A stretch of DNA of 64,000 nt from Acidimicrobiaceae bacterium (GTDB taxonomy: Bacteria; Actinomycetota; Acidimicrobiia; Acidimicrobiales; Poriferisodalaceae). Position numbers and translations under genes: made by a program. The stretch spans positions 186,001 to 250,000 of the forward strand of contig CAJJCB010000027.1 in NCBI GenBank assembly GCA_905182565.1, written 5' to 3'. Numbering within the stretch: position 1 is the first letter of the stretch; the number at the start of each line of letters is the position of its first letter. Shown piece after piece: positions 53,036 to 61,535 of this stretch. The notes below the pieces were generated by a model that worked only from the letters and a program-made list of their open reading frames with translations, was not told the origin of the DNA and ran no database searches.

Positions 53036-54094
53036 ATGTCAGATGAAATAGACATGCAAGGTGTTGAGGCTTATGCGGGGGCACTATTTGGCCACGCGGT
53101 TGGAGCTGTGACTATAGCCTGCTCAGAGATGGCTAGGCGCCTAGGTTTTTATGAGCATTTGTCTGGTAGTCCAGGCATGACTTCAGATGAACTTGCGTCA
53201 GCTGCTGAAACACATCCGCGTTTGACTCGTGAGCTTCTAGACCAACAAGCGTCAGTGCAAATGGTTACATATGACGCAGACAAAGACACGTACGCGTTAA
53301 GCCCAGAAGGCGCGATGGTAGTTGCAAATAAACATTCACCAGCTTGGATGATGGGTGCCGTGCAAGCGATTGGTGCCATGTTTATGGGGCATGATCAAGT
53401 TGAAGCCGCTTTCCGCGGAGATGGTGGCGTTGCATGGGGTGATCAGCATCCATGTTTGTTTGAAGGTACTGCTGAATTTTTTCGCCCATGCTACGAGCAT
53501 TCATTGATTCAGAGTTTTATCCCCTCATTAGCAGGAGGAATTGACCGTATAGCGAGTGGAGCTGTGGTAGCTGATGTTGGTTGTGGCGGCGGCTTGTCTA
53601 CTCTTGTTCTGGCCGAGGCGTATCCAGACAGTACCTTTGTCGGTATTGACTTTCACGAACCTTCGATCGAGATGGCTCGATCAGAAGCCGAAAAACGCGG
53701 CATAACAAATGCTCGATTCGAAGTAGCAAGTGGCACAACATTTGAAGGATCGTATGATTTAGTTTGCTTTTATGACTGTATGCATGACATGGGGGATCCG
53801 GTAGGGATTGCCTCACATGCAAAAACTCAATTAGCAGATGGTGGTTCGGTAATGTTGATTGAACCATTTGCGTTCGACACAAGAGTTGAAAATCATGGTG
53901 GGCTTGGTGCGGCATTCTATGGATTCTCAAGTTTTTTCTGTACACCTTGTTCATTGTCACAAGAAGTGGGCAGAGGGTTAGGGGCGCAAGCCGGTGAGCC
54001 TGGAATGAGACTTGTGTTTGAAGAAGCTGGCTATGGTGATTTCAAGCGGGTAGCCGAATCTGCGACAAATATTGTTTACGAGGCTTTTGCATAA
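53036..54094 (+). CDS. Class I SAM-dependent methyltransferase (Rv2258c-like)
   Basis: A 352-aa protein. The N-terminal half is winged-helix-like (EHLSGSPGMTSDELASAA), as in O-methyltransferases and in the mycobacterial Rv2258c-type proteins. Motif I is VVADVGCGGGLSTLVLAEAY (Gly-rich loop about residues 179-186), followed by FVGIDFHEPSIEMA and CFYDCMHDMGDPVG. ATG at 53036 is chosen because AAGGTGG lies six bases upstream. It is the only gene between the two copies of the pheA-tail/tRNA-Ser duplication, so it may have come in with that rearrangement. The substrate is unknown. Confidence 0.82.
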   Translation: MSDEIDMQGVEAYAGALFGHAVGAVTIACSEMARRLGFYEHLSGSPGMTSDELASAAETHPRLTRELLDQQASVQMVTYDADKDTYALSPEGAMVVANKHSPAWMMGAVQAIGAMFMGHDQVEAAFRGDGGVAWGDQHPCLFEGTAEFFRPCYEHSLIQSFIPSLAGGIDRIASGAVVADVGCGGGLSTLVLAEAYPDSTFVGIDFHEPSIEMARSEAEKRGITNARFEVASGTTFEGSYDLVCFYDCMHDMGDPVGIASHAKTQLADGGSVMLIEPFAFDTRVENHGGLGAAFYGFSSFFCTPCSLSQEVGRGLGAQAGEPGMRLVFEEAGYGDFKRVAESATNIVYEAFA

Positions 54095-54219
54095 AGTTAA
54101 ATATGGTTCAAAATCTTATTTATTAGCTGATTCACAAAGCGTTATGTATGAGACATGAACCTACCGGTACCAAAAAATTGACCTAGAAAAACATCGCTAG
54201 CTCTTCCGCGCCCAACATT

Positions 54220-54371
54220 AAGCTCAAGAGTGGATTGAGGCGTTACGCAACCAATTGGAGTAAGGCTTGTTAGCGCGGAGGGGGGGGGATTCGAACCCCC
54301 GGATGCTTGCGCATCACTGGTTTTCAAGACCAGCGCATTAGTCCGCTCTGCCACCCCTCCGCCTTGCACGC
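54220..54371. repeat. Right copy of the pheA-tail / tRNA-Ser duplication
   Basis: The first 57 bases repeat the end of pheA (54220-54276; 55 of 57 the same as 52584-52640), but here there is no pheA gene before them, so this is a non-coding remnant. It runs directly into the intact tRNA-Ser and stays alignable to about 54371. Confidence 0.85.
54276..54360 (-). tRNA. tRNA-Ser (anticodon TGA)
   Basis: On the minus strand the acceptor stem GGAGGGG (54360-54354) pairs with CCCCTCC (54283-54277), with discriminator G at 54276. The anticodon loop GTCTTGAAAAC gives TGA (UGA), the variable arm is long (GATGCGCAAGCATC), and the T-arm reads GGGGGTTCGAATCCCC. CCA is not encoded. The 3-prime end touches a displaced copy of the pheA tail. 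Confidence 0.93.
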
Positions 54372-54787
54372 TAGCGGCCGTTAAGGCTAACCCGGTGGTC
54401 AGATAGCTGTGTTTTGCATGTGGAACTGCGAATAAGACTTTGACTCCGCTTACCCGTCATCTTGCTCTATGAATAAGTGGTTGTGATTCAAAGGAAATTT
54501 ATCTGTTGAGATTAGTTGAGGCGATTGATTTGGCTACTCGTTAGGAGCTCTGGGCGTTCATCCAGGGGTGTTTGTGGACCGCCGAATATTTTAGTTTTCT
54601 TCGGCTTCAGAGATGTGCATCATGACGTTGTATGTGACTATGCTTCCATCGTGCGAAGAGTTGAATGGTTAGCAATTGTTAGCCAACGAGAGAGTTAGGT
54701 GGGGTCCAGGCCTTTAGGGGCTTAAACTAGCCAAGGGTTTCCTTTTTGTAAGTGTTCGGGAAACTTTCATTGCGAATGAATATCGAT
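54361..54787. other. Gap between two serine tRNAs
   Basis: About 430 bases without a convincing gene. One 60-codon plus-strand frame (54516-54698) has no motif and no ribosome-binding site. I see no repeat, integrase fragment or clear terminator. The right part may hold the promoter for the two plus-strand tRNAs. Confidence 0.5.
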
Positions 54788-54881
54788 GGAGAGGTGCCAG
54801 AGTCCGGTTGAATGGGCTTCCCTGCTAAGGAAGTGATGGGTTTATACCTATCCGTGGGTTCGAATCCCACCCTCTCCGCCA
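54788..54881 (+). tRNA. tRNA-Ser (anticodon GCT)
   Basis: Acceptor stem GGAGAGG (54788-54794) pairs with CCTCTCC (54871-54877), then discriminator G and an encoded CCA. The anticodon loop CCCTGCTAAGG gives GCT. The long variable arm (GATGGGTTTATACCTATC) and GGGTTCGAATCCC T-arm are normal for serine tRNA. Confidence 0.95.
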
Positions 54882-54919
54882 AATTAAAGCAATCTATATC
54901 TGTAATAAAAGTAAATCTA

Positions 54920-54993
54920 GGGTTAGTAGCTCAACTGGATAGAGCATCGGTTTACGGAACCGAAGGTTCGGGGTTCGAATCCCTGCTAGCCCG
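54920..54993 (+). tRNA. tRNA-Arg (anticodon ACG)
   Basis: Acceptor stem GGGTTAG (54920-54926) pairs with CTAGCCC (54986-54992), discriminator G, no encoded CCA. The anticodon stem TCGGT/ACCGA encloses TTACGGA, giving ACG, which is read as inosine-CG. T-arm GGGGTTCGAATCCC is standard. It lies 38 bp after tRNA-Ser(GCT), and the two may be one transcript. Confidence 0.94.
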
Positions 54994-55066
54994 CTTAAAT
55001 AGTTTCTGGATTCGTTAGCTCGTGAGAAAGTCTTTTTTAGAAACGGTTTAATTTCTTTGACATGAT

Positions 55067-55453
55067 CTATCGATACGGTCGCTGTTCGTTGGATTCGGTG
55101 GAGTTCCCATTGTTTCGTGGTTTGGGACTGCCATATTGATTTGGCTCTGTTGTCGAGGGCAGGCATAGTAGGACTACTAGCCAAATCCAACCAATGACGA
55201 GCAGTAAGAGCAAGAACAGCCATTTACCACTTCTACCTGAATCGTGAAGTCGTCTAGTTGCCGCTGCGAGCCCTGGTATTAGTAAAAATAAACCGATAAA
55301 CGCGTTAACTATTGGGATTAACGAAAACAGACTATCGATCAGAGCTGTTGACAAAAACCAAAGCCAATATTGTCTGCGCGAGTCTCGGCCATAAAAAGTG
55401 GCGTATTTACTAGTTAAATTAACTTTTAGAATACTTATGACTTCGTTCATCAA
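55067..55453 (-). CDS. DUF805 family membrane protein
   Basis: A 128-aa protein with the DUF805 pattern: YATFYGRDSRRQYWLWFL, IPGLAAATRRLHDSGRSG and four hydrophobic helices, then a polar tail. The RLHD.GRSG loop is the family signature. Function is unknown. Two adjacent ATGs start it. It converges on the tRNA-Arg to its left. Confidence 0.88.
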   Translation of the reverse strand: MMNEVISILKVNLTSKYATFYGRDSRRQYWLWFLSTALIDSLFSLIPIVNAFIGLFLLIPGLAAATRRLHDSGRSGKWLFLLLLLVIGWIWLVVLLCLPSTTEPNQYGSPKPRNNGNSTESNEQRPYR

Positions 55454-55884
55454 GTTACCGCTTCCGCAGGTTCAGGTCCTGGAGTTCATTATGGCAAAAA
55501 TAACTAGACCCGAAGCGAGTGGGGGCAAGCTTCGGGTCTGTTAATGGGAATGTCTCAACTACTTGGAAAGGGGGTTACCAGCTGGTTGAGAGCTTTTCCA
55601 CGCTTTTATTTGTGTATAACTCTTCATGAATAAGTATGTCAGAGGTAAGCCCCATTTATGCACCAAAACAGCGTGACATTTGTCACACCTTGTCGTAGCT
55701 AACTAGATAGGTACGGGAGGGCTTAATCGTTTCAGCAAAGATATTTCAGTTAATATTATTTTTGTAAAGTCTAGATTAATTATTAATAAGATATTAAACA
55801 TAATAAACTATTATTATTAATTTAATAATTAATCACTCAGATGGATATAATTCATACCTATATACGCTTAAGACTAAATGATTC
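55454..55884. other. AT-rich gap with one hairpin
   Basis: About 430 bases without a convincing gene. It contains the hairpin at 55506-55539, then a very AT-rich run (about 55735-55860, TTATTAATTTAATAATTAATC-type sequence). The AT-rich part could be a promoter or bent region; I see no gene in it. Confidence 0.5.
55506..55539 (-). terminator. 11-bp stem hairpin followed by T-rich sequence on the minus strand
   Basis: AGACCCGAAGC (55506-55516) pairs exactly with GCTTCGGGTCT (55529-55539) around a 12-base loop. Read on the minus strand the stem is followed within a few bases by ATTTTT, so it could end transcripts coming from the minus-strand genes to the right, although the nearest stop codon is about 345 bases away. 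Confidence 0.55.
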
Positions 55885-56217
55885 TTACGGTCTCGGCCCC
55901 CAAGGAGCTGATTGCAATAGCTGGATTTCTTGACGGATCAGCAAGGGACGGAGTTGTGCCGCGAATGCCATAAAGGTTTCGTCAGCAAACAAGTTTGCCC
56001 AAAACTCACGACGTTGGGCGTCACTGTCGAATCGCCACATGTGGATAAGTTGATGAAGAGGACCGGTATCCGAAACAAAATAACCGACAAGATGACGTGA
56101 ATGATTTCCAGCCTCAAGAGCTGGCCAGCCTTCGCTCGAATAGAGCTTGAGGACCTGGGACATTTCTCCGACCGCAACGTCGTAAGTGCGGCGTTCATAG
56201 AGTTCTAAACTGCTCAT
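55885..56217 (-). CDS. NIPSNAP family protein
   Basis: A 110-aa ferredoxin-like-fold protein of the NIPSNAP group. The N-terminus ELYERRTYDV and the core GYFVSDTGPLHQLIHMWRFD, ending with WANLFADE, are the family pattern. Small NIPSNAP proteins in bacteria often sit near catabolic genes, but no mechanism is agreed. It stands alone, with 61 bp to the next minus-strand gene upstream. Confidence 0.82.
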   Translation of the reverse strand: MSSLELYERRTYDVAVGEMSQVLKLYSSEGWPALEAGNHSRHLVGYFVSDTGPLHQLIHMWRFDSDAQRREFWANLFADETFMAFAAQLRPLLIRQEIQLLQSAPWGPRP

Positions 56218-56278
56218 ATCCTGAAGCTAGTGCATCTGACGGCGGCTCGTCGCCTGCGCTTATGGGTGTATTTGAGAG

Positions 56279-56635
56279 TTACTTATTTGAAACGCCTGGA
56301 AATAGTTCCTCTAATTCGCTGATAATCCAAGAACTTACCGCCGCAACTTGATCAAAAAAAGGCAGATGAACGCTCATCATTTCGGTGAAGTAGAGGCCGC
56401 TTACTAACAGTTTGGCGTCTTGCCTTGACAGTGGGATACCTTGATCTTTCCCCTTGAGAACAACCCACTCTTGTTCGCTCCAAGGGATTTGAAGTCGGGC
56501 GTCGAGTTCCTGAACTCGATTGTTCCCGCTTGCGAAATCATGATCCATCAAAATCCCCAAAATTTGCCGCAGGGCAGCTGCTCCATCTATGGGAAGTGTA
56601 AGGATTCGAGCCATCTCATTCTTATGTTCTGCCAC
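56279..56635 (-). CDS. Hypothetical 118-aa protein
   Basis: I do not recognise this protein. It is mostly helical, with no membrane segment or Cys cluster. The central WSEQEWVVLKGKDQGIPLSRQDAKL (residues about 52-76) and the C-terminal aromatic FFDQVAAVSSWIISELEELF look like ordered globular sequence. It lies 61 bp upstream of the NIPSNAP gene on the same strand, so they may be co-transcribed. Confidence 0.55.
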   Translation of the reverse strand: MAEHKNEMARILTLPIDGAAALRQILGILMDHDFASGNNRVQELDARLQIPWSEQEWVVLKGKDQGIPLSRQDAKLLVSGLYFTEMMSVHLPFFDQVAAVSSWIISELEELFPGVSNK

Positions 56636-56847
56636 ACTTTAAATTTAGGCTGGGATCAACTTTTTTAGACTTTTAAAGCCCTGTAATTTCAGGCGATCAT
56701 TGTCATTGGGCGTTTAAATAATTTTGATGAAACTTCTTTCTTGAAGTGTGTAAGCCGAATGCGCTCGTTGTTATCTCTGGAGTATTTAAGGCTGGTTTGG
56801 CATTGTAAGTTAAACTACGAAAGTGGTGCTACAGACCGGAGAGAAAC

Positions 56848-57678
56848 GTGCTTTCTAAAACCTGGACATTGGCAAAATCATCTTGGGCGGTAATAAAACT
56901 TGATAGGGAACTCCTAGTTTTGCCGATTCTAAACGCAATAAGTTCTTTGGTCTTCTTCGGCTTCGTTTGGGTTCTAGCAAACAGCGCTGGGGTGGATTTT
57001 ACTAACCAAAATAGCGAAGGATCGGGCCCGGCAATACTACTTGGAGTTCTTGCGCTCTTTGGATTGAGCATTATAAGTGTTTATTTCCAAGGGGCGTTGG
57101 TCTATGGGGCGCACGAAAGATTTATGGGTGGTGATCCAACGATTAGTTCCGCTCTCAAGGGAGCAGCTTCTAAACTGCACCGGTTAATACCTTGGGCGAT
57201 ACTGACTGCAACTGTGGGTATGATTCTTCGAGCCTTCCAAAATCGACAAGGCATGATGGGACGCATAGTTGCGTCCCTTTTAGACACAGCATGGAAAGTG
57301 TTGACCTTTTTGGTTGTCCCTGCAGTCATGTTCGAAGATTTAGGACCCATCGAAGGTGTTAAGCGCTCGAGCTCGTTATTTAAGAAAACATGGGGCGAAA
57401 ACCTTACAGCTAGAGTCGGTTTTGGTTTGCTTGGCTTGATAGCTGCGATACCAGCAATAGCCTTGATAGCAGTTGGAGTGTCAAGCGGCTTCTGGTTGCT
57501 AATTGTGTTAGGTGTTCTGCTAATCATTGCTCTTGTTGTGGTCCTCACTGCCCTTACAGCAGTATTCCAAACAGCTTTGTATTTGTATGCGGTCAATGGC
57601 GTAGCTCCGCAGGGTTTTGAAATAGCGGAAATAACTACATCATTTGGACATAAAGGAAACCCGACGATTATCCGCTAG
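56848..57678 (+). CDS. DUF6159-like multi-pass membrane protein
   Basis: A 276-aa membrane protein with about six hydrophobic helices. WTLAKSSWAVIKLDRELLVLP, VYGAHERFMGGDPTISSALKGA and VPAVMFEDLGPIEGVKRSSSLFKKTWG are the pattern I associate with DUF6159 and related glycerophosphoryl-diester-phosphodiesterase-membrane-like proteins. Function is unknown. GTG start, with CCGGAGAG upstream. Confidence 0.75.
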   Translation: MLSKTWTLAKSSWAVIKLDRELLVLPILNAISSLVFFGFVWVLANSAGVDFTNQNSEGSGPAILLGVLALFGLSIISVYFQGALVYGAHERFMGGDPTISSALKGAASKLHRLIPWAILTATVGMILRAFQNRQGMMGRIVASLLDTAWKVLTFLVVPAVMFEDLGPIEGVKRSSSLFKKTWGENLTARVGFGLLGLIAAIPAIALIAVGVSSGFWLLIVLGVLLIIALVVVLTALTAVFQTALYLYAVNGVAPQGFEIAEITTSFGHKGNPTIIR

Positions 57679-57746
57679 CTCTTGATAATTAGAGGTGCCT
57701 TAAGCTCTAAGTTAACAAAAGCGGAATTCAAACCGATCGGACATAT

Positions 57747-58127
57747 GTGGATCACAATGCTGAAGTTCTCAAGGTAAATAGCAATTTTTATAAAGCATTT
57801 GAGGAGCGTAATCTACAAGCATTATCGGATACCTGGGCCCATGTGCAGGAGGTTTGGTGTACCCATCCTGGTTGGCCTGCCCTGCATGGTTGGGAAAGGG
57901 TGAAGGAATCTTTCAGAAATATTTTGAATGGAGCTGGCCCACCACAGTTTGTACTGTCAGAAATACGTGTAGAAACCACTGAAGATACTGCTTGGGTAAC
58001 CCTTGAAGAAAATTTACTTGGTCCGAATTTGTCGACTGTAACAACCGTAAACGTGTTTAAAAAAACAGATGGTCAATGGTTAATGTATGGGCATCATGCC
58101 AGCCCGGTTGTTGCGATATTTAGTTAA
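57747..58127 (+). CDS. NTF2-fold (SnoaL-like / DUF4440-type) protein
   Basis: A 126-aa protein with an NTF2-like cone fold: FYKAFEERNLQALSDTWA helix, then VWCTHPGWPALHGWERVKESF, then beta strands with VTTVNVFKKTDGQWLMYGHHAS. CTHP and GHHAS give conserved His residues in the pocket. Members can be isomerases, hydrolases or binding proteins; no substrate is evident. GTG start. Confidence 0.8.
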   Translation: MDHNAEVLKVNSNFYKAFEERNLQALSDTWAHVQEVWCTHPGWPALHGWERVKESFRNILNGAGPPQFVLSEIRVETTEDTAWVTLEENLLGPNLSTVTTVNVFKKTDGQWLMYGHHASPVVAIFS

Positions 58128-58192
58128 AAGCGTCGATCCAATATTTGAGTTGACGGTAGAAATTTCTGTTGTGTAGAAACATGAGATGGTGA

Positions 58193-58630
58193 ATGGTAAT
58201 AAAATTAATCAAGAAAAATATTGTGGCAGGTTTGATTGGATCTCTATTTGCTGCTGCAGGGGTGAGTCATTTCCTGTCGCCGAACTTTTTTGAGGCGATA
58301 GTTCCCAGATGGGTACCAAGCCCCTCGTTAGCCAACCAAATTTCTGGTGCTCTAGAAATTGCGCTGGGTTGTGCCCTTCTCGTGCCTGCAACAAGAAGAA
58401 AGGCAGCGTGGGGCCTGATTGTGCTATTAGCAATTGTGTTTCCCGCCAACATCGACATGTTTGTTAACAATGTCAAAGTATCTTCTGGCAATGGCGAAAA
58501 TATAAGAGTCGAAGGAGCGCCAGATGTTTGGGTGCGTAACCTTGCCAGGCTCCCGCTTCAATTTGTTCTTGCTTACTTGCTGTATCGACAGGCCCGGCCT
58601 AAAAGTAGTCGGTTGCCTGTTGGTCCTTAA
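58193..58630 (+). CDS. DoxX-family membrane protein
   Basis: A 145-aa protein with four membrane helices. GLIGSLFAAAGVSHFLSPNFFEAIVP and the ISGALEIALGCALLVPATR segment are the DoxX/DUF417-like pattern, and FPANIDMFVNN follows. DoxX proteins are linked to redox balance and thiosulfate or quinone metabolism in some bacteria, with no common biochemical activity proven. It converges on the fused CoA-transferase and overlaps its stop by 4 nt. Confidence 0.8.
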   Translation: MVIKLIKKNIVAGLIGSLFAAAGVSHFLSPNFFEAIVPRWVPSPSLANQISGALEIALGCALLVPATRRKAAWGLIVLLAIVFPANIDMFVNNVKVSSGNGENIRVEGAPDVWVRNLARLPLQFVLAYLLYRQARPKSSRLPVGP

Positions 58631-61053
58631 CCAAGAACTTCGGCAATCGCGAGATCAGCGATCCGATCTGGGTCATATCCGAGTTCTTCAGTCAAAATTT
58701 CCCAATTGTGTTCCCCCCAGGTGGGACCTCCGTAGGTAACGACAGCTGGAGTGCGCGACATGACGAACCGAGAGTTTTCGATCGTTGTTGTGCCATGAGT
58801 TGGATGGCCTACTTCGATGAAATGGTTTCGGTGTTTTAACTGCGGGTCAATGAGAGTGTGGCGACTGTTTTGAACCTGGTGAGCGGGAATCCCGGCAGCG
58901 ACACACTGTTCCATGACTTCGTTATTTGACCGCGAAGAGGTCCAGTTACTAATTAACTCTTCGAGTTCGTCTTGACGGGTTCTGCGCTGTTCAACGGTTA
59001 GGTCTTTCACGCCTGAAGTGCCCATCAGGTCACATAATGCTTGCCATTGATTGTCATCGCAGACAGCAATCGCGACCCATTCGTCATCGCCAGTCGATGG
59101 GAACACTCCATGGGGAGCGAAAACGTCGTCTCTGTTTCCACGCCGCTCCCACATACGTTCATTTACTGACCAATCAAGGAGCAATGGAGCGAGTTGCTGC
59201 ATCGACGCTTCTCCTTGACTGAAATCGAGATACTGACCTTGTCCAGTTGCTCTGTGATGCTCGACAGCTGCCATGACACATGCCACCAAGTAACGGCTTG
59301 ATATGTAGTCGGTGTAAGCACCAAATGGCCCTGATGGTCCACGGTCAGGCCAACCGGTGGGTTCGAAGAACCCTGAAATAGCAGCGGCCATTGTTCCGTA
59401 GCCAGCTAGCTCTGTGTAAGGGCCGGTTTGTCCCATGATGCAACTCGACGCCATCACTAGATCAGGTTTGATTTTGCGTAACGACTCGTAGCCAAGACCG
59501 AAGCCGCGCATACCTTTTGGTGAGAAAGATTCAAGTACGACATCGGCCCATTGCACTAAATCGTGAACCACTTCGATCGCTTCGGGTTTATTCAGATCAA
59601 GCGACAGTCCGCGTTTGTTCGCGTTCATATTGCTGTAGAGCGCTGAGTTATCTGGCAGTCCTTTATCATCATGAAATGGGCCCAAGGTTCTCGCCGTGTC
59701 CATTCGAGCTTCGGAATCTATTCGAACTATGTTCGCCCCGTAGTCAGCTAGAACACGACTCCCTGCAGGGCCAGCCATAACCCACATGAAATCGAGCACC
59801 TTTAAACCTTCGAGGGCTTTCCCTTGACGATCTGGGATTGCCGGAATCGAAACGCTCGGCTTTCTTGGCGGCTCGGAAAGAACTTGTGTCGTGTGTTCAC
59901 CAATTGATGGTGGGGGCGGCAGCGGAACTTGTGGCGTCTCGGAGAAAATGGCCATCCTGCCGGGGAATTTGACTTTTCGGCCCTCAACTACCAAGTCCTC
60001 CCATAAGTCGCGTGCCTGGAGGTGGGGGTTGTTGTACACATCTTCAGCAGTTGTGACTGGAGCTATAAGTAGCCGCTGTTTGAAAGCGGCGTCGAATAAC
60101 TCTTGCTTCGTTTTTGTCATGCAAAAGTCAGCAACGCATTGCTTGACTCTGTCGTACTCTTCGACTGGCTCGCTGCCAGAAAACAGTAAGTCGGCGTAGT
60201 TCAACCAGTCTTTGTTCAGAGTCTCTTCATCGCAAAAACCTTCTTCGTGAATCCATTCCATGAGTCGCCGGGTGTATGGACCTAGCGCTGTTCCAAATAG
60301 AACTGTTACTGATACGTGACCATCAGCGCATGGCCACATCAGTTGTATATAGATTCCTGCAGTGGTAATACCGCCAGCTTCTCGATTGGATTCCGGTGCG
60401 TTAATAGCTAGGGCGACCATGTAGGTCTGGCTTGCCTGCAATGTCGAAGCCTGAGCTGAAAGATCAATGTGTTGACCTAACCCTGAGTTGTTTTCTCTTT
60501 CATACAATGCGATCAACGCAGCGCTGGAGCACTCGGCGGCTGCATGAGCGTATGCCTGGGGTAGAGGAATCCGAAGCGGAGAACGGTCGGAGTCTCCGGT
60601 TAACACCATCTGCCCGCCCGACGCCATGATCGTCAGATCAGTTGCTGGCCACTTGGCTTTGGGGCCGGTGCCACCGAACGCAGAGATAGATAAATGGATC
60701 AGTGCAGGATTTCTCTGAGCCATCACGTCGTAGCCGAGCCCTAACTCATCTAATACTTCGGGTCCGAAGGCTTCGATAACAATGTCTGCGCCGTCGGTCA
60801 AACGAAGCAATTCGTCGCGTCCTTCAGATGTTTCAAGGTCAAGGACCACTGATTTCTTACCTCTGTTATATGACCAATACCACAGCGAAGTATTCGGCGA
60901 TACAACGTCTCCCGCGAATGGTCCAACCTGTCGTGAATGAGAACCACCGGGTGGTTCGACCGTAATCACGTCTGCACCCAACGAGGCCAGGACGCTTCCA
61001 GCAAGTTGGCCGCGTTCGTCTGCTAACTCAATTACCCGATAACTAGACAACAT
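58627..61053 (-). CDS. Fused double CaiB/BaiF CoA-transferase with one catalytic Asp
   Basis: An 808-aa protein made of two class III CoA-transferase halves (about 1-400 and 413-808) joined by a proline-rich linker. The second half has GLKVLDFMWVMAGPAGSRV and a catalytic aspartate, Asp582, in YTDYISS. In the first half the matching segment is PLPQAYAHAAAE, with Tyr168 in place of the aspartate, so probably only one active site works. Native family dimers interlock, so the fusion is likely an internal heterodimer (inference). Third positions are richer in G+C than nearby genes. It is followed by no close partner. Confidence 0.88.
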   Translation of the reverse strand: MLSSYRVIELADERGQLAGSVLASLGADVITVEPPGGSHSRQVGPFAGDVVSPNTSLWYWSYNRGKKSVVLDLETSEGRDELLRLTDGADIVIEAFGPEVLDELGLGYDVMAQRNPALIHLSISAFGGTGPKAKWPATDLTIMASGGQMVLTGDSDRSPLRIPLPQAYAHAAAECSSAALIALYERENNSGLGQHIDLSAQASTLQASQTYMVALAINAPESNREAGGITTAGIYIQLMWPCADGHVSVTVLFGTALGPYTRRLMEWIHEEGFCDEETLNKDWLNYADLLFSGSEPVEEYDRVKQCVADFCMTKTKQELFDAAFKQRLLIAPVTTAEDVYNNPHLQARDLWEDLVVEGRKVKFPGRMAIFSETPQVPLPPPPSIGEHTTQVLSEPPRKPSVSIPAIPDRQGKALEGLKVLDFMWVMAGPAGSRVLADYGANIVRIDSEARMDTARTLGPFHDDKGLPDNSALYSNMNANKRGLSLDLNKPEAIEVVHDLVQWADVVLESFSPKGMRGFGLGYESLRKIKPDLVMASSCIMGQTGPYTELAGYGTMAAAISGFFEPTGWPDRGPSGPFGAYTDYISSRYLVACVMAAVEHHRATGQGQYLDFSQGEASMQQLAPLLLDWSVNERMWERRGNRDDVFAPHGVFPSTGDDEWVAIAVCDDNQWQALCDLMGTSGVKDLTVEQRRTRQDELEELISNWTSSRSNNEVMEQCVAAGIPAHQVQNSRHTLIDPQLKHRNHFIEVGHPTHGTTTIENSRFVMSRTPAVVTYGGPTWGEHNWEILTEELGYDPDRIADLAIAEVLG

Positions 61054-61109
61054 GGCTTCCCCCTACAAAAACCTGCTGGAAACTAAATCAATTAGTGGTC
61101 ACTAACTTG

Positions 61110-61535
61110 TTATTCTGATTTGCGAACGATCCGAAAAACTGGAATGACTCGTGGAGCGGCGCGTTCAGCATATTTATGAAAAACAGGTAGCTGCTCAGCC
61201 TGTGCAGAATACAAGCGGGCACGCTCTATATCTTTGGTTTCGATCACCGTAGCTTCGTATTTGTCAATTCCTATTTCGATTGTTACATCCGGGTTAGTGA
61301 TAAAATTGTAGTACCAGTTCGGATTATTCGGAGCGCCCGCCATAGACGCAATGACCACAAGATCGTTGCCATCGGTCGTGTAGGCAAGAGGTGAGCATAA
61401 TTCTCGACCAGACTTAGCGCCTGTCATGGTTACGAGCACAATCGGGCTTCCTTCAAATGGCGGACCACATTGTCCCTCGTTTTCTCGAAATTCTTTGATT
61501 GCTTTCTCATTCATAGCCAAAAAATCTGCTGCCAT
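61110..61535 (-). CDS. F420-dependent Ddn-type reductase (deazaflavin nitroreductase family)
   Basis: A 141-aa split-beta-barrel protein of the Ddn/F420-H(2)-dependent reductase family. LVTMTGAKSGRELCSPLAYT holds the F420 phosphate loop region, VVIASMAGAPNNPNWYYNF and NPDVTIEIG follow, and the C-terminal PVFRIVRK is typical. It would reduce quinones, enones or nitro compounds with F420H2. It lies 56 bp upstream of the fused CoA-transferase on the same strand. Confidence 0.88.
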   Translation of the reverse strand: MAADFLAMNEKAIKEFRENEGQCGPPFEGSPIVLVTMTGAKSGRELCSPLAYTTDGNDLVVIASMAGAPNNPNWYYNFITNPDVTIEIGIDKYEATVIETKDIERARLYSAQAEQLPVFHKYAERAAPRVIPVFRIVRKSE

